Assembly (NCBI RefSeq): GCF_017873095.1
Contig: NZ_JAGGJU010000004.1
Span: 326,223 to 390,222, forward strand
Direction of reading: 5' to 3'
DNA: 64,000 nt
Source: Heterorhizobium halophytocola
GTDB taxonomy: Bacteria > Pseudomonadota > Alphaproteobacteria > Rhizobiales > Rhizobiaceae
The position numbers and the translations under genes were made by a program. The notes below the pieces were generated by a model. The model did no database searches, was not told the DNA's origin, and was given only the letters and a program-made list of their open reading frames with translations. Position 1 is the stretch's first letter, and each line of letters opens with the position of its first letter. Shown one piece after another: positions 45,882-56,162 of the stretch.

Positions 45882-46505
45882 TTAGGGCGTGAACATGCCC
45901 TTGCGGACCATGACCTTCCACTCCTCGAGCAGCCGGACTGCCACCTCGTCGGTTTCCTGCATCGCGCGGCGCGCCAGCGCGCCCGAGAGCTCGACATAGA
46001 TCTGGCTGCGGGCCTTCAGGTCAATATCCGTGCCGGCGGGCATGAGGCGCTTGAAATGGCGCACGAGAATGTCGGCCAGCCGTTCGGCGTGATTGATGTT
46101 CAGCCGCTGCAGGTCACGGTCGGATTTGGCGGCCTGCCAGACCGGCAGATAGACAGGATCGTTGCGAAAGACATCGTAGAACTGGCAGACGGCAGCAACC
46201 AGCAGCGCCTCGGCCTCTTCGAGCGTCTGCACGGCGCCGAACACGCGCTCGGCTCCGGTCTCGACACGTTCGGTATGGCGATCATGCAGCGCCTTCAACA
46301 CCGCCGCGCGCGAGGGAAAGAACTGGTAGAGAGACCCGATCGGCACGCCCGCGGCATGCGCGAGCTCCGTCATCTTCAGCCCCTCGACCCCCTCCTTCCA
46401 GACGATATCGGTGGCCGCCGCGAGGATGGCGTCGAGCCGCTGCATGCTGCGCTCCTGCTGCGGCTGCTTGCGCTGAAGCAGTCTGTCGTTCCGTGGGTCT
46501 CCCAT
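45882..46505 (-). CDS. TetR-family transcriptional regulator
   Basis: 207 residues from the ATG at 46505, with GAGGA upstream. The N-terminal helix-turn-helix is RLDAILAAATDIVWKEGVEG then LKMTELAHAAGVPIGSLYQFF, quoted in parts (about residues 24-65). The remaining helices form the ligand-binding domain. No neighbouring gene in the same or divergent orientation suggests a target; katA upstream is transcribed in the same direction and is under OxyR. Confidence 0.9.
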   Translation of the reverse strand: MGDPRNDRLLQRKQPQQERSMQRLDAILAAATDIVWKEGVEGLKMTELAHAAGVPIGSLYQFFPSRAAVLKALHDRHTERVETGAERVFGAVQTLEEAEALLVAAVCQFYDVFRNDPVYLPVWQAAKSDRDLQRLNINHAERLADILVRHFKRLMPAGTDIDLKARSQIYVELSGALARRAMQETDEVAVRLLEEWKVMVRKGMFTP

Positions 46506-46717
46506 TTCGATATCCTCGACAACAACAGAAAAAAGCCGCGAATGACGCCCGTCCTCTCCGACAGACGACAGGCCGTACCCGGCGAAGCGGCCAGACATTA
46601 TCCCTGCGCCCGAGACGAAACAAGCAGGCGCGCGCAAGGCCGCGTCGATGTCGCGACGAGCGTTGCATTTGTCCCTCTCGCGGCCGCAATCCCGGCCGTC
46701 TGCCGCCGGTACGCGAA

Positions 46718-46741
46718 AGGGCGCCCGTTGCCGGGCGCCCT
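46718..46741 (-). terminator. Hairpin terminator of katA
   Basis: AGGGCGCCCG-TTGC-CGGGCGCCCT is a perfect 10-bp stem about 36 bases past the katA stop. On the minus strand it is followed only by TTTCG, so it is a moderate intrinsic terminator. Confidence 0.75.
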
Positions 46742-46776
46742 ACGATCAGTTCACGGTGTGCACAGCCGCGTCCCGA

Positions 46777-48285
46777 TTACTCGGCGGCCTGCGGCGTGTT
46801 TTCATCGACCGGGATGCCGTTCGGGTCATAGCCCTCGCCGGCATCGGCCAATGCCTTGCGCACGCCTGCACCATAGTCCGGATGGACGAGGTCGAAGTGG
46901 CGGCACTGGCGCTCCTTGATGTAGTCGGGAACACCCGCCATGGCGCCGGCGATATTGGCGCAGAGGCGCTGGCGCTCGCCATCATCCATCACCTCGGCAA
47001 ACAGGGCCCGGACCTGGCTGTAGTCGTCATGGCCGGTGCGATGATCATAACGATCGGCATTGCCGGACACCTTCAGCGGCGGCTCCTTGGCCGACGGCTG
47101 CTCGACCGCGCCGTTGAACGAGTTCGGCTCGTAATAGGCGTTGACGTCGCCGGAGATCGAGCCGCCATAGACGTTCATCTCGCCATCGCGGTTGTAGTGA
47201 TGGACGGGACATTTTGGGCGATTGACCGGGATCTGCTCGTAGTGGGTGCCGAGCCGGTGACGGTGAGCATCCGCATAGGAGAAGATGCGCGCCTGCAGCA
47301 TCTTGTCCGGCGACCAGGAAATGCCCGGTACGATATTGGAGGGCGAAAAGGCGGCGTTCTCGATCTCGGAGAAATAATTGTCCGGATTGCGGTTCAGCTC
47401 GAAATGACCGACATCGATCGGCGGATAGTCGGCATGCGGCCAGACCTTGGTCAGGTCGAACGGGTTGAACGAGCAGGTCTCGGCCTCGAGTTCCGGCATC
47501 ACCTGGATCTGCATCTTCCAGCGCGGGAAGCGGCCCTCTTCGATGGTGTTGTAGAGTGCCTCCTGGTAGCCCTCGCGGGTTTTGCCGACAATCTGCTCGG
47601 CCTCGGCATTGGAATAATGCTTGTGGCCCTGCTCGGTCTTGAAGTGGAACTTGACCCAGAAGCGCTCACCGGCATCGTTCCACAGCGAATAGGTGTGCGA
47701 GCCGTAGCCGTTCATGTGCATCGGATCGACCGGCAGGCCGCGGTCCGACATCAGGATGGTGACCTGGTGCAGGCTTTCCGGCGACAGCGACCAGAAGTCC
47801 CACATGGCGGTCGGCGAGCGCATATTGGTGCGCGGATGACGTTTCTGCGTGTGAATGAAGTCCGGGAACTTGTAGGCGTCGCGGACGAAGAACACCGGCG
47901 TGTTGTTGCCGACGAGGTCCCAGTTGCCTTCCTCGGTGTAGAATTTCAGCGCGAAACCGCGCACGTCGCGCTCATGGTCGGCGGCACCCTGCTCGCCGGC
48001 CACTGTCGAGAAGCGGGCCAGCATGGGGACTTCGGCGCCCGGCTGCAGCGCCTTGGCCTTGGTGTATCTGGAAATGTCGCCGGTGATCTTCAGCGTGCCA
48101 TGCGCACCCCAGCCCTTGGCGTGCACGGTGCGTTCCGGAATACGCTCGCGGTTCTGGTGGGCGAGCTTTTCGATCAGCTGGTAATCCTGCAGCAGCAGCG
48201 GGCCGCGTTCGCCGGCCGACACCGAATTCTGATTATCGGGGATCGGCGACCCGGCGGTCGTCGTCAATGTGGGGCGATCGGTCAT
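46777..48285 (-). CDS. katA: Monofunctional heme catalase (clade 3)
   Basis: 502 residues, the small-subunit catalase size. It converts hydrogen peroxide to water and oxygen. The catalytic His is in [16 protein letters not shown] (His55) and the Asn in [11 protein letters not shown]. The proximal Tyr is in [14 protein letters not shown] near residue 340. The start is ATG 48285 with GAGGAAA in front; an upstream in-frame ATG at 48366 lies in the regulatory gap. It is divergent from oxyR, and OxyR-dependent induction by peroxide is known for this arrangement in Agrobacterium. Confidence 0.97.
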   Translation of the reverse strand: MTDRPTLTTTAGSPIPDNQNSVSAGERGPLLLQDYQLIEKLAHQNRERIPERTVHAKGWGAHGTLKITGDISRYTKAKALQPGAEVPMLARFSTVAGEQGAADHERDVRGFALKFYTEEGNWDLVGNNTPVFFVRDAYKFPDFIHTQKRHPRTNMRSPTAMWDFWSLSPESLHQVTILMSDRGLPVDPMHMNGYGSHTYSLWNDAGERFWVKFHFKTEQGHKHYSNAEAEQIVGKTREGYQEALYNTIEEGRFPRWKMQIQVMPELEAETCSFNPFDLTKVWPHADYPPIDVGHFELNRNPDNYFSEIENAAFSPSNIVPGISWSPDKMLQARIFSYADAHRHRLGTHYEQIPVNRPKCPVHHYNRDGEMNVYGGSISGDVNAYYEPNSFNGAVEQPSAKEPPLKVSGNADRYDHRTGHDDYSQVRALFAEVMDDGERQRLCANIAGAMAGVPDYIKERQCRHFDLVHPDYGAGVRKALADAGEGYDPNGIPVDENTPQAAE

Positions 48286-48365
48286 GATTTCCTCCGTTTG
48301 GTGTTTCGTGGGACCATGTAGGGTCCTGCAGCGGAAAATCTCGCACTTGCCAACGATAATCTCCA

Positions 48366-48389
48366 ATCGTATTTATGAAAAACTACGAT
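48366..48389. promoter_or_regulatory. Candidate OxyR site between katA and oxyR
   Basis: ATCGT (48366-48370) and ACGAT (48385-48389) form a dyad with a 14-base AT-rich spacer in the 118-base gap between the divergent genes. Its position 15 bases upstream of the oxyR start codon suits negative autoregulation and katA activation. It is inferred from position and symmetry. Confidence 0.5.
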
Positions 48390-48403
48390 CGGAAAATCCT
48401 ATC

Positions 48404-49309
48404 ATGATTACCATCCGTCAAATGCGCTATTTCGATGCGCTGGCGACCACCCTGCATTTCGGCCGCGCCGCCAAGCTGGCCCATGTCAGCCAACCGGCGC
48501 TTTCGGCGCAGATCCAGGAAATGGAGAGCCATCTGGGCGTGACGCTGGTCGAGCGGTCCCGCGGCAACACGCTCTTGACCGACAAGGGCCGGGAAATCCT
48601 GGCGCATGTCCGGCGCATCCTCACAGACGTCGACAAGCTGGAGGAAGCGGCCCGGCAGCCGAGCGGTCAGCTGGAGGGCCTGCTGCGGCTCGGCATTATC
48701 CCCACCGTCGCGCCCTATCTGGTGCCCAAGGCCGTGCCGCACCTCAGATCCGCCTTTCCGCTGATCGAGCTGGAACTGAAGGAGGCCGTCACCGACCGGC
48801 TGATCGCCGACCTGCAGGAGGGACATCTCGACGCCGCGATCGTCGCCCTGCCGCTCGACCACGACGCCCTGACCGAAAGACCGCTTTTCACCGACCGCTT
48901 CTTCATGGCGATCGCCGACAACGACAATCTCGTGCTGATGTCGCCGATGACCGAGACGTCGGTCGACACGGACCGGCTGCTGCTGCTGGAGGAAGGCCAT
49001 TGCCTGCGCGATCAGGCGCTCGCGGTCTGCAAGACGGCGGGCCGGCGCAGCCTCGTCAATGTGGGGGCGACCTCGATGTCGACGCTGTTGCAGATGGTCT
49101 CGCATGATATGGGCATGACCCTGATCCCGGAAATGGCAATCGAGACCGAGACGGCGCGCAATGCGCTCAGGATCGTGCCGTTTGCCGATCCGCAGCCTTC
49201 GCGGCAGATCGGGCTTGCCTGGCGCCGCTCGTCGCGACGCCTGGCCGAGATGAATGCACTGGCCGACGCGCTCGCCGCCAGTGCCGTTTCGCTGCAGAGA
49301 GCGGACTGA
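48404..49309 (+). CDS. oxyR: Hydrogen-peroxide-sensing regulator OxyR
   Basis: 301 residues, LysR family. The helix-turn-helix includes FGRAAKLAHVSQPALSAQIQ (about residues 19-38). The redox centre is present: EEGHCLRDQALAVC with Cys200 and Cys209, matching the E. coli Cys199-Cys208 pair that forms the activating disulfide. It is divergent from katA. The ATG at 48404 gives MITIRQMRYF. Confidence 0.95.
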   Translation: MITIRQMRYFDALATTLHFGRAAKLAHVSQPALSAQIQEMESHLGVTLVERSRGNTLLTDKGREILAHVRRILTDVDKLEEAARQPSGQLEGLLRLGIIPTVAPYLVPKAVPHLRSAFPLIELELKEAVTDRLIADLQEGHLDAAIVALPLDHDALTERPLFTDRFFMAIADNDNLVLMSPMTETSVDTDRLLLLEEGHCLRDQALAVCKTAGRRSLVNVGATSMSTLLQMVSHDMGMTLIPEMAIETETARNALRIVPFADPQPSRQIGLAWRRSSRRLAEMNALADALAASAVSLQRAD

Positions 49310-50182
49310 TCAGTTCTTCGGCGTCCAGCCGTCGAGCGCGTCGATCTTCTTCTTGCGGCGCTCGTCCGCCGACAGCTTGTAATCCGAGAGGAAGGGCGCG
49401 CTTTCGAACGAGCCATATTCCGGATTGGGCAGCACCAGCCAGTCCTTGCCCCAGTGGCTCTGGGCCTTTTCGAACACCGCCTGCCGTTCTTCCAGCGTGC
49501 CCTTGTAGTCGTCGGTGAAGTCGGAGAAATTGTCGCCGAGCATCAGCAGCACGCGGTAATCCTTGGCCACCAGCTGGTCGCGACTGCCCTTGGGCGAGCC
49601 CCATTCTTCCTTTTCACCCTTGGTCAGCAGCGTATCGACATTGCCGCCCATCGGGAAGCCGAGCTTTTCCATGTTGGTGGCTGTCGCCGACTCTTCTTCC
49701 TTGGTACGGTTGGTGATGTAGAAAACCTTCACGCCCTTGGATGCCGCATATTGGGTGAATTCGACAGCACCCGGCATCGCCGTGGTCTGTTCGGAGTTCA
49801 CATAGGCCGTCCATTCCTTGGGGCTGAAATCGGTGCCGTCCTTGACCAGATGCGCTTCGTAGAGATTGTTGTCGAGAATGGTCTCGTCGCAGTCGAGGAT
49901 GATCGCGGTCGGCATGTCGGAGACCTTGGCCGCATCCTGCATCTCGGGCAGCGCCGTCCAGCTCTTGTCGGCCAGAGCCTCGTCGAGGCGTATCCTGGCA
50001 AGCGCGAAGGTGCCGAGGACATTGCCCTTGTACTCGACCGATTTCTGCATCCACAGGGTCGCATTCAACAGGTCGTTCTGCGGCACGCTCTCGTCGGCGA
50101 AGGCCGGAGCGGATACGGCAAAGGCAAGCGCCACGCCGGCCGACAGGGCCAGACGCTTCATCTTCAAAGGGGCCAGGCTCAT
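49310..50182 (-). CDS. Class C acid phosphatase / 5'-nucleotidase, e(P4) family
   Basis: 290 residues from the ATG at 50182. A signal peptide (MKRLALSAGVALAFAVSAPAFA, cut before DES) is followed by the HAD-type catalytic motif IILDCDETILDNN (Asp97 and Asp99) and later VFYITNRTKEEE and VLLMLGDNFSDF. Haemophilus e(P4) is a lipoprotein, but this protein has no lipobox cysteine and should be soluble in the periplasm. It would remove phosphate from nucleotides such as NMN or UMP. Confidence 0.9.
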   Translation of the reverse strand: MSLAPLKMKRLALSAGVALAFAVSAPAFADESVPQNDLLNATLWMQKSVEYKGNVLGTFALARIRLDEALADKSWTALPEMQDAAKVSDMPTAIILDCDETILDNNLYEAHLVKDGTDFSPKEWTAYVNSEQTTAMPGAVEFTQYAASKGVKVFYITNRTKEEESATATNMEKLGFPMGGNVDTLLTKGEKEEWGSPKGSRDQLVAKDYRVLLMLGDNFSDFTDDYKGTLEERQAVFEKAQSHWGKDWLVLPNPEYGSFESAPFLSDYKLSADERRKKKIDALDGWTPKN

Positions 50183-50376
50183 GCTTGTTCTCCACGGATG
50201 TTGTCGTTGATCGGCATGCGCGGGACACGATCGGCAACGGCGGTCACGGGGCCGCGCATCCAGACAATCTAGAGGGAATGGCCTGTTGGAGAAGCTTTTA
50301 TTTCGCGACCGCACAATTTCGCGCGGCCGAAGGCCGGTCGGTGTGGCAAAGGACCTGGCCTGGGCAGATGCTTTGC

Positions 50377-51525
50377 TTACATCCTCTCGGAAAACGCGGC
50401 ATCCTCGGTCACCCTGGCATGCTTGCCGGCAAGGTCGAAGATCTGGATGCCCTTTTTCGGCCGTTTGCGGGTTTTCCAGGCCTTGTGTTCGAGGGTCGTC
50501 ATCACGTCGTCATAGCCGGCGCGCCAGTGATCCTCGATGGTGGCACGGGAGAATTCCGCATCCATGCCGTGGAACAGGTTCGCCGCCTTGCGATGGATCA
50601 GGTGGACGATGGTGACATCATATTCCACGCCCGCCGAGGCGAGAATCCTGGCATCCTCGTCGTCGCGCATCTCCGGCGGCAACTTCTCCAGCAGCCGCTT
50701 GGCCGCGCGCCGCAGGATCTGCTTGCGGGCGAATTCGTCGGTGTTCATGCGTGTGCGACTGGAGAAGCGGATCTCCTTGGTGCGCGCCTCGACCTCGAAC
50801 TGGTCGCGTGGAATCTGGCCCCTGGCCGAAAACAGATCGACCTGGAAGATGCAGAGATCCTGATCCGATCCGCTCTTGTTGAGCACGTATTGCAGCGGCG
50901 TATTGGACACCAGGCCCCCGTCCCAATAGTGGGCACCGTCGATCTCGATCGGGGCAAATCCCGGCGGCAGCGCGCCGGACGCCGCTACATGGCGGGCATT
51001 GAGACATTCCTTGCGGTTGTCGAAATAGGCGAAGTTGCCGCTCGTCACATTGACGGCGCCGAGGCTGAGGCGAATGTCCGACTGCTGCAGGAAGTCGAAA
51101 TCGACGAGCGTTTCCAGCGTGTCGATCAACGGTTGGGTATCGTAAAAGCTGATCAGGCTCTCCGGATTGAGGAGCAACTGATAGGGCGTGTAGAGCCTCG
51201 GCGAAAAGAAGCCCGGAACCCCTGTCATCGCCGAGGTCATCGCCGAGACCTCGTTGAACAGCCGGCGAAACGCCGGATCCTCGGGCGCCCAGCCGGCATC
51301 GAAGCCGGAGGATGCGCGGTCCCAGAAGCGGCGCAGATGTTCCACGCGCCTTTCCCTCGGCGTGCCGGCGATGATTGCCGAATTGATCGCTCCGATCGAG
51401 ATGCCGGCGAGCCAGTCGGGTTCGATTCCAGTCTTGTGCAAGGCCTCGTAGGCACCCGCCTGGTAAGCGCCGAGCGCACCGCCACCTTGGAAAACGATGA
51501 CATTGGTCGTTAGGCGTTCGGACAT
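50377..51525 (-). CDS. Patatin-like phospholipase
   Basis: 382 residues. The oxyanion-hole glycine motif is VFQGGGALGAYQAGAYEAL (about residues 11-29), the nucleophile elbow GISIGAIN (Ser43), and the catalytic Asp lies in HYWDGGLVSNTPL. This is a Ser-Asp dyad lipid acyl hydrolase. The C-terminal third ends in a basic stretch. Some rhizobial members act on membrane phospholipid or on polyhydroxyalkanoate surfaces; the substrate cannot be told here. The start is the ATG at 51525, although an upstream GTG-containing frame begins at 51576. Confidence 0.9.
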   Translation of the reverse strand: MSERLTTNVIVFQGGGALGAYQAGAYEALHKTGIEPDWLAGISIGAINSAIIAGTPRERRVEHLRRFWDRASSGFDAGWAPEDPAFRRLFNEVSAMTSAMTGVPGFFSPRLYTPYQLLLNPESLISFYDTQPLIDTLETLVDFDFLQQSDIRLSLGAVNVTSGNFAYFDNRKECLNARHVAASGALPPGFAPIEIDGAHYWDGGLVSNTPLQYVLNKSGSDQDLCIFQVDLFSARGQIPRDQFEVEARTKEIRFSSRTRMNTDEFARKQILRRAAKRLLEKLPPEMRDDEDARILASAGVEYDVTIVHLIHRKAANLFHGMDAEFSRATIEDHWRAGYDDVMTTLEHKAWKTRKRPKKGIQIFDLAGKHARVTEDAAFSERM

Positions 51526-51599
51526 GGCGCAGTCGCTCCGCTGATTACTTCGCAACCGCGAAGGTAATGCGTGCAATGCGACATATCAAAGGATGGCGG

Positions 51600-51632
51600 C
51601 AAAAAAGGCGGCGATCTCTCTCCACCGCCGCC
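51600..51632 (-). terminator. Rho-independent terminator of the alcohol dehydrogenase gene
   Basis: On the minus strand GGCGGCG and CGCCGCC form a 7-bp stem (51607-51613 with 51626-51632) followed by TTTTTTG. Confidence 0.85.
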
Positions 51633-51646
51633 CTTTGGGCTCAAGG

Positions 51647-52675
51647 TCAGGCAGCAAGGTCCAGAACGATGCGGCCGTCGATCTTGCCTTGCTTCATCCG
51701 GTCGAAGATCGCGTTGATGTTTTCGAGCTTGTCCCAGGAGAAGTGGGACTTCACCTTGCCCTCTCCGGCAAACACCAGCGATTCCTCGAGATCCTGCCGG
51801 GTGCCGACGATCGAGCCGCGCACGGTGATGCGCTTCAGCACGGTGTCGAACACCGGCAGCGAGATGAAGCCCGGCGGCAGACCGACCAGCGACATCGTGC
51901 CCTTGGCCCGCAGGAAGCCATAGGCCTGCTCCATGGCCTTTGGCGATACCGCGGTTACCAGCGCACCATGCGTGCCGCCGGTTGCCGTCTGCACCTGCTC
52001 CACCGCATCCGCGGCGGTGCCGTTCACGGTGACATCGGCACCGAGTTCGCGGGCCAGGGCCAGCTTGTCCTCGAAGATATCGGCGGCGACCACGTGCATG
52101 CCCATCGCCTTGGCATATTGCACGGCCATGTGACCGAGCCCGCCGATCCCGGAGATCACCACCCATTCGCCGGGCTTCACCTCGGTTTCCTTCAGGCCCT
52201 TGTAGACGGTCACCCCGGCACAAAGCACCGGCGCGGCCGGACCGAATTCCAGATTGTCCGGCAGGCGTCCGACGAAGTCGGGATCGGCCAGACCATATTG
52301 GGCAAAGGTGCCATTGACCGAATAGCCGGTGTTCTGCTGGCTACCGCAAAGCGTCTCCCAGCCGGTGCGGCACGGCGTGCAGCAGCCGCAGGCGGTATGC
52401 AGCCAGGGCACGCCGACCCGGTCGCCTTCCTTGATCCGGCTGACCCCTGCCCCGAGTTTGGCCACATAGCCGACACCTTCATGGCCGGGCACGAAGGGCG
52501 GGCTCGGCTTGACCGGCCAGTCTCCATTGGCGGCATGCAGATCGGTGTGGCAGACGCCGGTCGCCTCGTATTTCACCAGGATCTGCCCGGGCCCCGGCTG
52601 CGGGATCGGCAGTTCCTCGATCGTCAGGGGTTCGCCGAATGCGCGAACGACGGCGGCTTTCATGGTGTCGGCCAT
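51647..52675 (-). CDS. Zinc-dependent alcohol dehydrogenase (AdhP-like)
   Basis: 342 residues, medium-chain dehydrogenase family. Catalytic zinc ligands are Cys42 (GVCHTDLH), His65 (PGHEGVG) and the later Cys in PVLCAGVTVY. The structural zinc lobe is CGCCTPCRTGWETLC. The NAD(P) fold is visible as ISGIGGLGHMAVQYAKAMG. It oxidises primary alcohols or reduces aldehydes. It is probably monocistronic, with a terminator downstream. Confidence 0.95.
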   Translation of the reverse strand: MADTMKAAVVRAFGEPLTIEELPIPQPGPGQILVKYEATGVCHTDLHAANGDWPVKPSPPFVPGHEGVGYVAKLGAGVSRIKEGDRVGVPWLHTACGCCTPCRTGWETLCGSQQNTGYSVNGTFAQYGLADPDFVGRLPDNLEFGPAAPVLCAGVTVYKGLKETEVKPGEWVVISGIGGLGHMAVQYAKAMGMHVVAADIFEDKLALARELGADVTVNGTAADAVEQVQTATGGTHGALVTAVSPKAMEQAYGFLRAKGTMSLVGLPPGFISLPVFDTVLKRITVRGSIVGTRQDLEESLVFAGEGKVKSHFSWDKLENINAIFDRMKQGKIDGRIVLDLAA

Positions 52676-52870
52676 GGCTCTTCTCCTTGTCGGCGCCGTA
52701 GGTTACGGCGATCCATTCCGGCCCTTCGAGCGGGATGCTCCCGGTGCCTTTTCGAAGGGAAGAATAGGCCTTTGCCGCAGCGAAGGTTTGACCCCGGTCA
52801 AGCGAAGGAGAGATCGGGGAGAAATCCGGACCGGCATGGCGGGCGGCAAGGCGCCGCCCGGAGCCTGCCG

Positions 52871-53761
52871 TCAGGCGAGGTTCTTTTTCAGGAATGCCAC
52901 GGTCCGCGACCAGGCAAGATCGGCCGCCGCCTTGTCGTAGCGGGCCGCCGAGGTGTCGTTGTTGAAGGCATGGTTGACGCCGTCATAGACATAGATCTCG
53001 AAGCTTTTGCCATTCGCCTCGAGCGCTGTGCGGTAGGCATCGATGCCGGCATTGATGCGCTCGTCGAGCCCGCCATAGTGGAGCATCAACGGTGCCTTGA
53101 TCTTCGGCACATCCTCGGCCGGTGGCTGGGCGCCATAATAGGCGACCGCAGCACCCAGATCCGGCGAGGCGACGGCCAGCCGGTTGACCATGCCGCCACC
53201 CCAGCAAAAGCCGATTGCGCCGACCTTGCCATTGACCTTGTCATGGCCGGCAAGGAAGGTCTCGGTGGCCACCGCATTGTCGACGGTCGCGCCCATGTCG
53301 AGCGAGGAGAACATGTTGCGCGCCGCATCCTCGTCGGTCGGTGTTCCGCCCTGCGGCGACAGGAAATCCGGCGCCAGGGCGGCGAATCCCTCCAGCGCCA
53401 TGCGCCGGGCGATATCCTTGATATGCGGGTTGAGACCGCGGTTCTCATGGATGACGACGACGCCGGGCAGCGGCCCGGTCGCCTCCTTCGGCAAGGCGAG
53501 ATAGCCCTTCATCTCGGATCCCGCACCGGGATAGGTGATGTCCTGAATGTCGAGCCGGGCATCGCCTTCTTCGACAACAGCCGCCCTGGCCGAACTCGCC
53601 GCCAGCATGGGGGCGATCGCGGCCGCGGCAGCGCCGGAACCGGCAAGCATGGTCAGCCGCTCCATGAAACGGCGGCGATCAAGGGTCAGATGGGTATATT
53701 CGTCATAGGCGTCGATCATCGCCTGACTGATCTTCGGCTCGGCAGTCTTTGGCTCCGTCAT
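52871..53761 (-). CDS. Dienelactone hydrolase-family protein, probably Tat-exported
   Basis: 296 residues from the ATG at 53761. A 27-residue leader precedes RRRFMERLTMLAGSGAAAAAIAP (quoted in part), a twin-arginine signal. The hydrolase domain has the catalytic Cys in IGFCWGGGMV, with the Asp in LHYGGLDERI and the His in DGVNHAFNND. The family cleaves dienelactone or other carboxylic esters. Natural substrates of the exported type are unknown. The gene stands alone, with MAPEG convergent in operon order on the same strand upstream. Confidence 0.88.
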   Translation of the reverse strand: MTEPKTAEPKISQAMIDAYDEYTHLTLDRRRFMERLTMLAGSGAAAAAIAPMLAASSARAAVVEEGDARLDIQDITYPGAGSEMKGYLALPKEATGPLPGVVVIHENRGLNPHIKDIARRMALEGFAALAPDFLSPQGGTPTDEDAARNMFSSLDMGATVDNAVATETFLAGHDKVNGKVGAIGFCWGGGMVNRLAVASPDLGAAVAYYGAQPPAEDVPKIKAPLMLHYGGLDERINAGIDAYRTALEANGKSFEIYVYDGVNHAFNNDTSAARYDKAAADLAWSRTVAFLKKNLA

Positions 53762-53863
53762 GGCTTTCCCTCCCGAATTGAAACGTATCCGGGGAAACAA
53801 TACGGAGCAAAGGCGACGGGCCAAAGACACAAGCGCGTGACCTTGACGGGCGGACCTGCGCCC

Positions 53864-54280
53864 TCAGCTCGTCGCCATCCAGACGGCGAGCCATATCCAC
53901 ATGGCGCCGAGCACCAGATAGCCCGAGATGAACATGTAGAAACGGAAGCGGATGCGGTTGGTCGTCACATGCACGGCCGCATGCGCATAGCGGGTGGCGA
54001 CGAAGAGCCAGGCCAGCAGCACCGCGGCCAGATTGTCGGCCTCGGCGATGTAGAGCAGGATGCAGCAGACATAGAAGAGCACAGGCAGTTCGAACTGGTT
54101 GCCTATGGCGTTGAGCACGCCCTGGCTCTCCGGCGGCTCGCCCATGCTCCAGCGGACATTGTCGGCATTGATCCGCCGCTCGCGAAACAGCCGGCCGCGG
54201 CGGATGCGCAACAGCCCGTAAAGGCCATAGACGAGCAAAACATGGGCCAGGATCGGCCAGAAGATCTGAAACCCGGTCAT
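53864..54280 (-). CDS. MAPEG-family membrane protein
   Basis: 138 residues, four transmembrane helices. Signature stretches are LNAIGNQFELPVLFYVCCIL (about residues 60-79) and ATRYAHAAVHVTTNRIRFRF (quoted in parts), the family's His/Asn/Arg-rich loops. MAPEG members bind glutathione or eicosanoids in eukaryotes, and bacterial ones have peroxidase or unknown roles. The start is the ATG at 54280. Confidence 0.87.
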   Translation of the reverse strand: MTGFQIFWPILAHVLLVYGLYGLLRIRRGRLFRERRINADNVRWSMGEPPESQGVLNAIGNQFELPVLFYVCCILLYIAEADNLAAVLLAWLFVATRYAHAAVHVTTNRIRFRFYMFISGYLVLGAMWIWLAVWMATS

Positions 54281-54365
54281 GCGTCGCTCCGCCTCCTTGG
54301 GCATTGTCTAAAGGTCGAAACCGGCGGCAGCCTTAGGGATGCCGCCGGACAGGCATGCGGTCCGG

Positions 54366-55853
54366 TCAGGCGCCGGGGTAGTTCGGGCTTTCGCGGGTGA
54401 TGGTCACGCCGTGCGGATGGCTTTCGCGCAGGCCCGCGCCGGAAATGCGCACGAAGGTCGCCTTTTCCTGGAAGTCTTGGATGTCCTTGCCGCCGACATA
54501 GCCCATGGCCGCCTTCAGGCCGCCGGCCAGCTGGTGCAGGACCGCCGACACCGGGCCCTTGTAGGGAACCTGGCCTTCGATGCCTTCGGGCACCAGCTTC
54601 AGCGTGTCGCGCACTTCCGCCTGGAAATAGCGGTCCGCCGAGCCGCGGGCCATGGCGCCGACAGATCCCATGCCGCGATAGGCCTTGAACGAGCGACCCT
54701 GGTAAAGATAGACCTCGCCCGGGCTTTCGTCGGTGCCGGCCAGCAGCGAGCCGACCATGACGGCCGAGGCACCGGCAGCGATCGCCTTTGCCATGTCACC
54801 GGAAAACTTGATGCCGCCATCGGCGATCACCGGAATACCGTGCTTGGATCCCTCTTCCGCCGCGGCCATGACGGCGGCCAGCTGCGGCACGCCGACGCCG
54901 GCGACCACGCGGGTCGTGCAGATCGACCCGGGGCCGATACCGACCTTGATGCAGTCGGCGCCCGCATCGATCAGGGCGCGTGTGCCTTCCGCGGTCGCCA
55001 CATTGCCGGCGATGATGCGTACGGCGTTCGACATCCGCTTGGTGGCGGCCACCGCATCCAGCACCTTCTGCGAATGACCATGCGCCGTGTCGACGACGAT
55101 GACGTCGACGCCGGCATCGATCAACCGCTCGGCGCGTTCGACGCCATCCGAACCGGTGGAGATGGCGGCCGCCACGCGCAGGCGCCCATGGGCATCCTTG
55201 GCGGCATTCGGGTTCAGCTGGCTCTTTTCGATGTCCTTGACCGTGATCAGGCCGATGCAGCGACCGTCGGCATCGACCACCAGCAGCTTTTCGATGCGGT
55301 GGGAGTGCAGCAGCCGCTTGGCTTCCTGCTGATCGACGCTCTCGTTGACCGTGATCAGGTTGTCCTTGGTCATCAGCTCGTGAATTTTCTGGCTGTGATC
55401 GGAGGCAAAGCGCACGTCGCGATTGGTCAGGATACCGACGAGACGACCGGGGCGACCGCCGTTTTCGACGACCGGAATGCCGGAAATGCCATGCGCCTTC
55501 ATCAGCGCCAGGGCTTCGGCCAGGGTCTCTTCGGGTCCGATGGTCACCGGATTGACGACCATGCCGCTTTCGAACTTCTTGACCTGGCGCACTTCCTCGG
55601 CCTGTTCGATCGGCGTCAGATTGCGGTGGATAACCCCCATGCCGCCCGACTGGGCCATGGCGATGGCCAGCCGGCTCTCGGTGACGGTGTCCATGGCCGA
55701 CGAAATGATCGGGAGCGAAAGGTCGATGTCCTTGGCAATCCGCGTCGCGATATTGGTCTGTCCCGGCATGACCTCCGAATGCCCCGGCTGGAGGAGGACA
55801 TCATCAAAGGTCAGCGCTTCCGCGCCAGTTGCCGTCGTTACGATGCGTGCCAT
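54366..55853 (-). CDS. guaB: Inosine-5'-monophosphate dehydrogenase
   Basis: 495 residues. It converts IMP to XMP in the guanine branch of purine synthesis, using NAD. The N-terminal TIM-barrel part shows [14 protein letters not shown], two CBS domains lie at about residues 100-210, and the catalytic Cys312 is in [16 protein letters not shown]. The mobile flap motif follows further on ([20 protein letters not shown]). The start is the ATG at 55853 with AAGGAA before it; upstream in-frame codons to 56057 lack similarity. Confidence 0.97.
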   Translation of the reverse strand: MARIVTTATGAEALTFDDVLLQPGHSEVMPGQTNIATRIAKDIDLSLPIISSAMDTVTESRLAIAMAQSGGMGVIHRNLTPIEQAEEVRQVKKFESGMVVNPVTIGPEETLAEALALMKAHGISGIPVVENGGRPGRLVGILTNRDVRFASDHSQKIHELMTKDNLITVNESVDQQEAKRLLHSHRIEKLLVVDADGRCIGLITVKDIEKSQLNPNAAKDAHGRLRVAAAISTGSDGVERAERLIDAGVDVIVVDTAHGHSQKVLDAVAATKRMSNAVRIIAGNVATAEGTRALIDAGADCIKVGIGPGSICTTRVVAGVGVPQLAAVMAAAEEGSKHGIPVIADGGIKFSGDMAKAIAAGASAVMVGSLLAGTDESPGEVYLYQGRSFKAYRGMGSVGAMARGSADRYFQAEVRDTLKLVPEGIEGQVPYKGPVSAVLHQLAGGLKAAMGYVGGKDIQDFQEKATFVRISGAGLRESHPHGVTITRESPNYPGA

Positions 55854-56162
55854 TGCCAATTCCTTCGTGTGGAAATGCGGGGATCGCTGCCGGACAGAAT
55901 GAACGACCGGTTGTCCCTGCATGATGCGTGGAAGTTGGCGAGGGCTCGTAACACGTTCATGACAGGAAGGGAATAGCCAACAGCTATGCGGCCAGCGCCT
56001 AGCCGCTGCGCACTCAAAGGGGTTCCTCGCGCCCGCAAATTGCCTTAGGTCCGACAATTTTCCGCCGAGCCTATACGATTTGTTCGTATATGCAGATCAA
56101 ATTAGAAAATACTAAAAAATGAAAGCGCTCCGGCGGGCGTGTCGAACAGGAAGGAAAATACC

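Noticed and set aside
51593..54400. Plus-strand open frame of 935 codons
   Set aside because: It is the mirror of the alcohol dehydrogenase, dienelactone hydrolase and MAPEG genes on the minus strand, all of which have clear family motifs.
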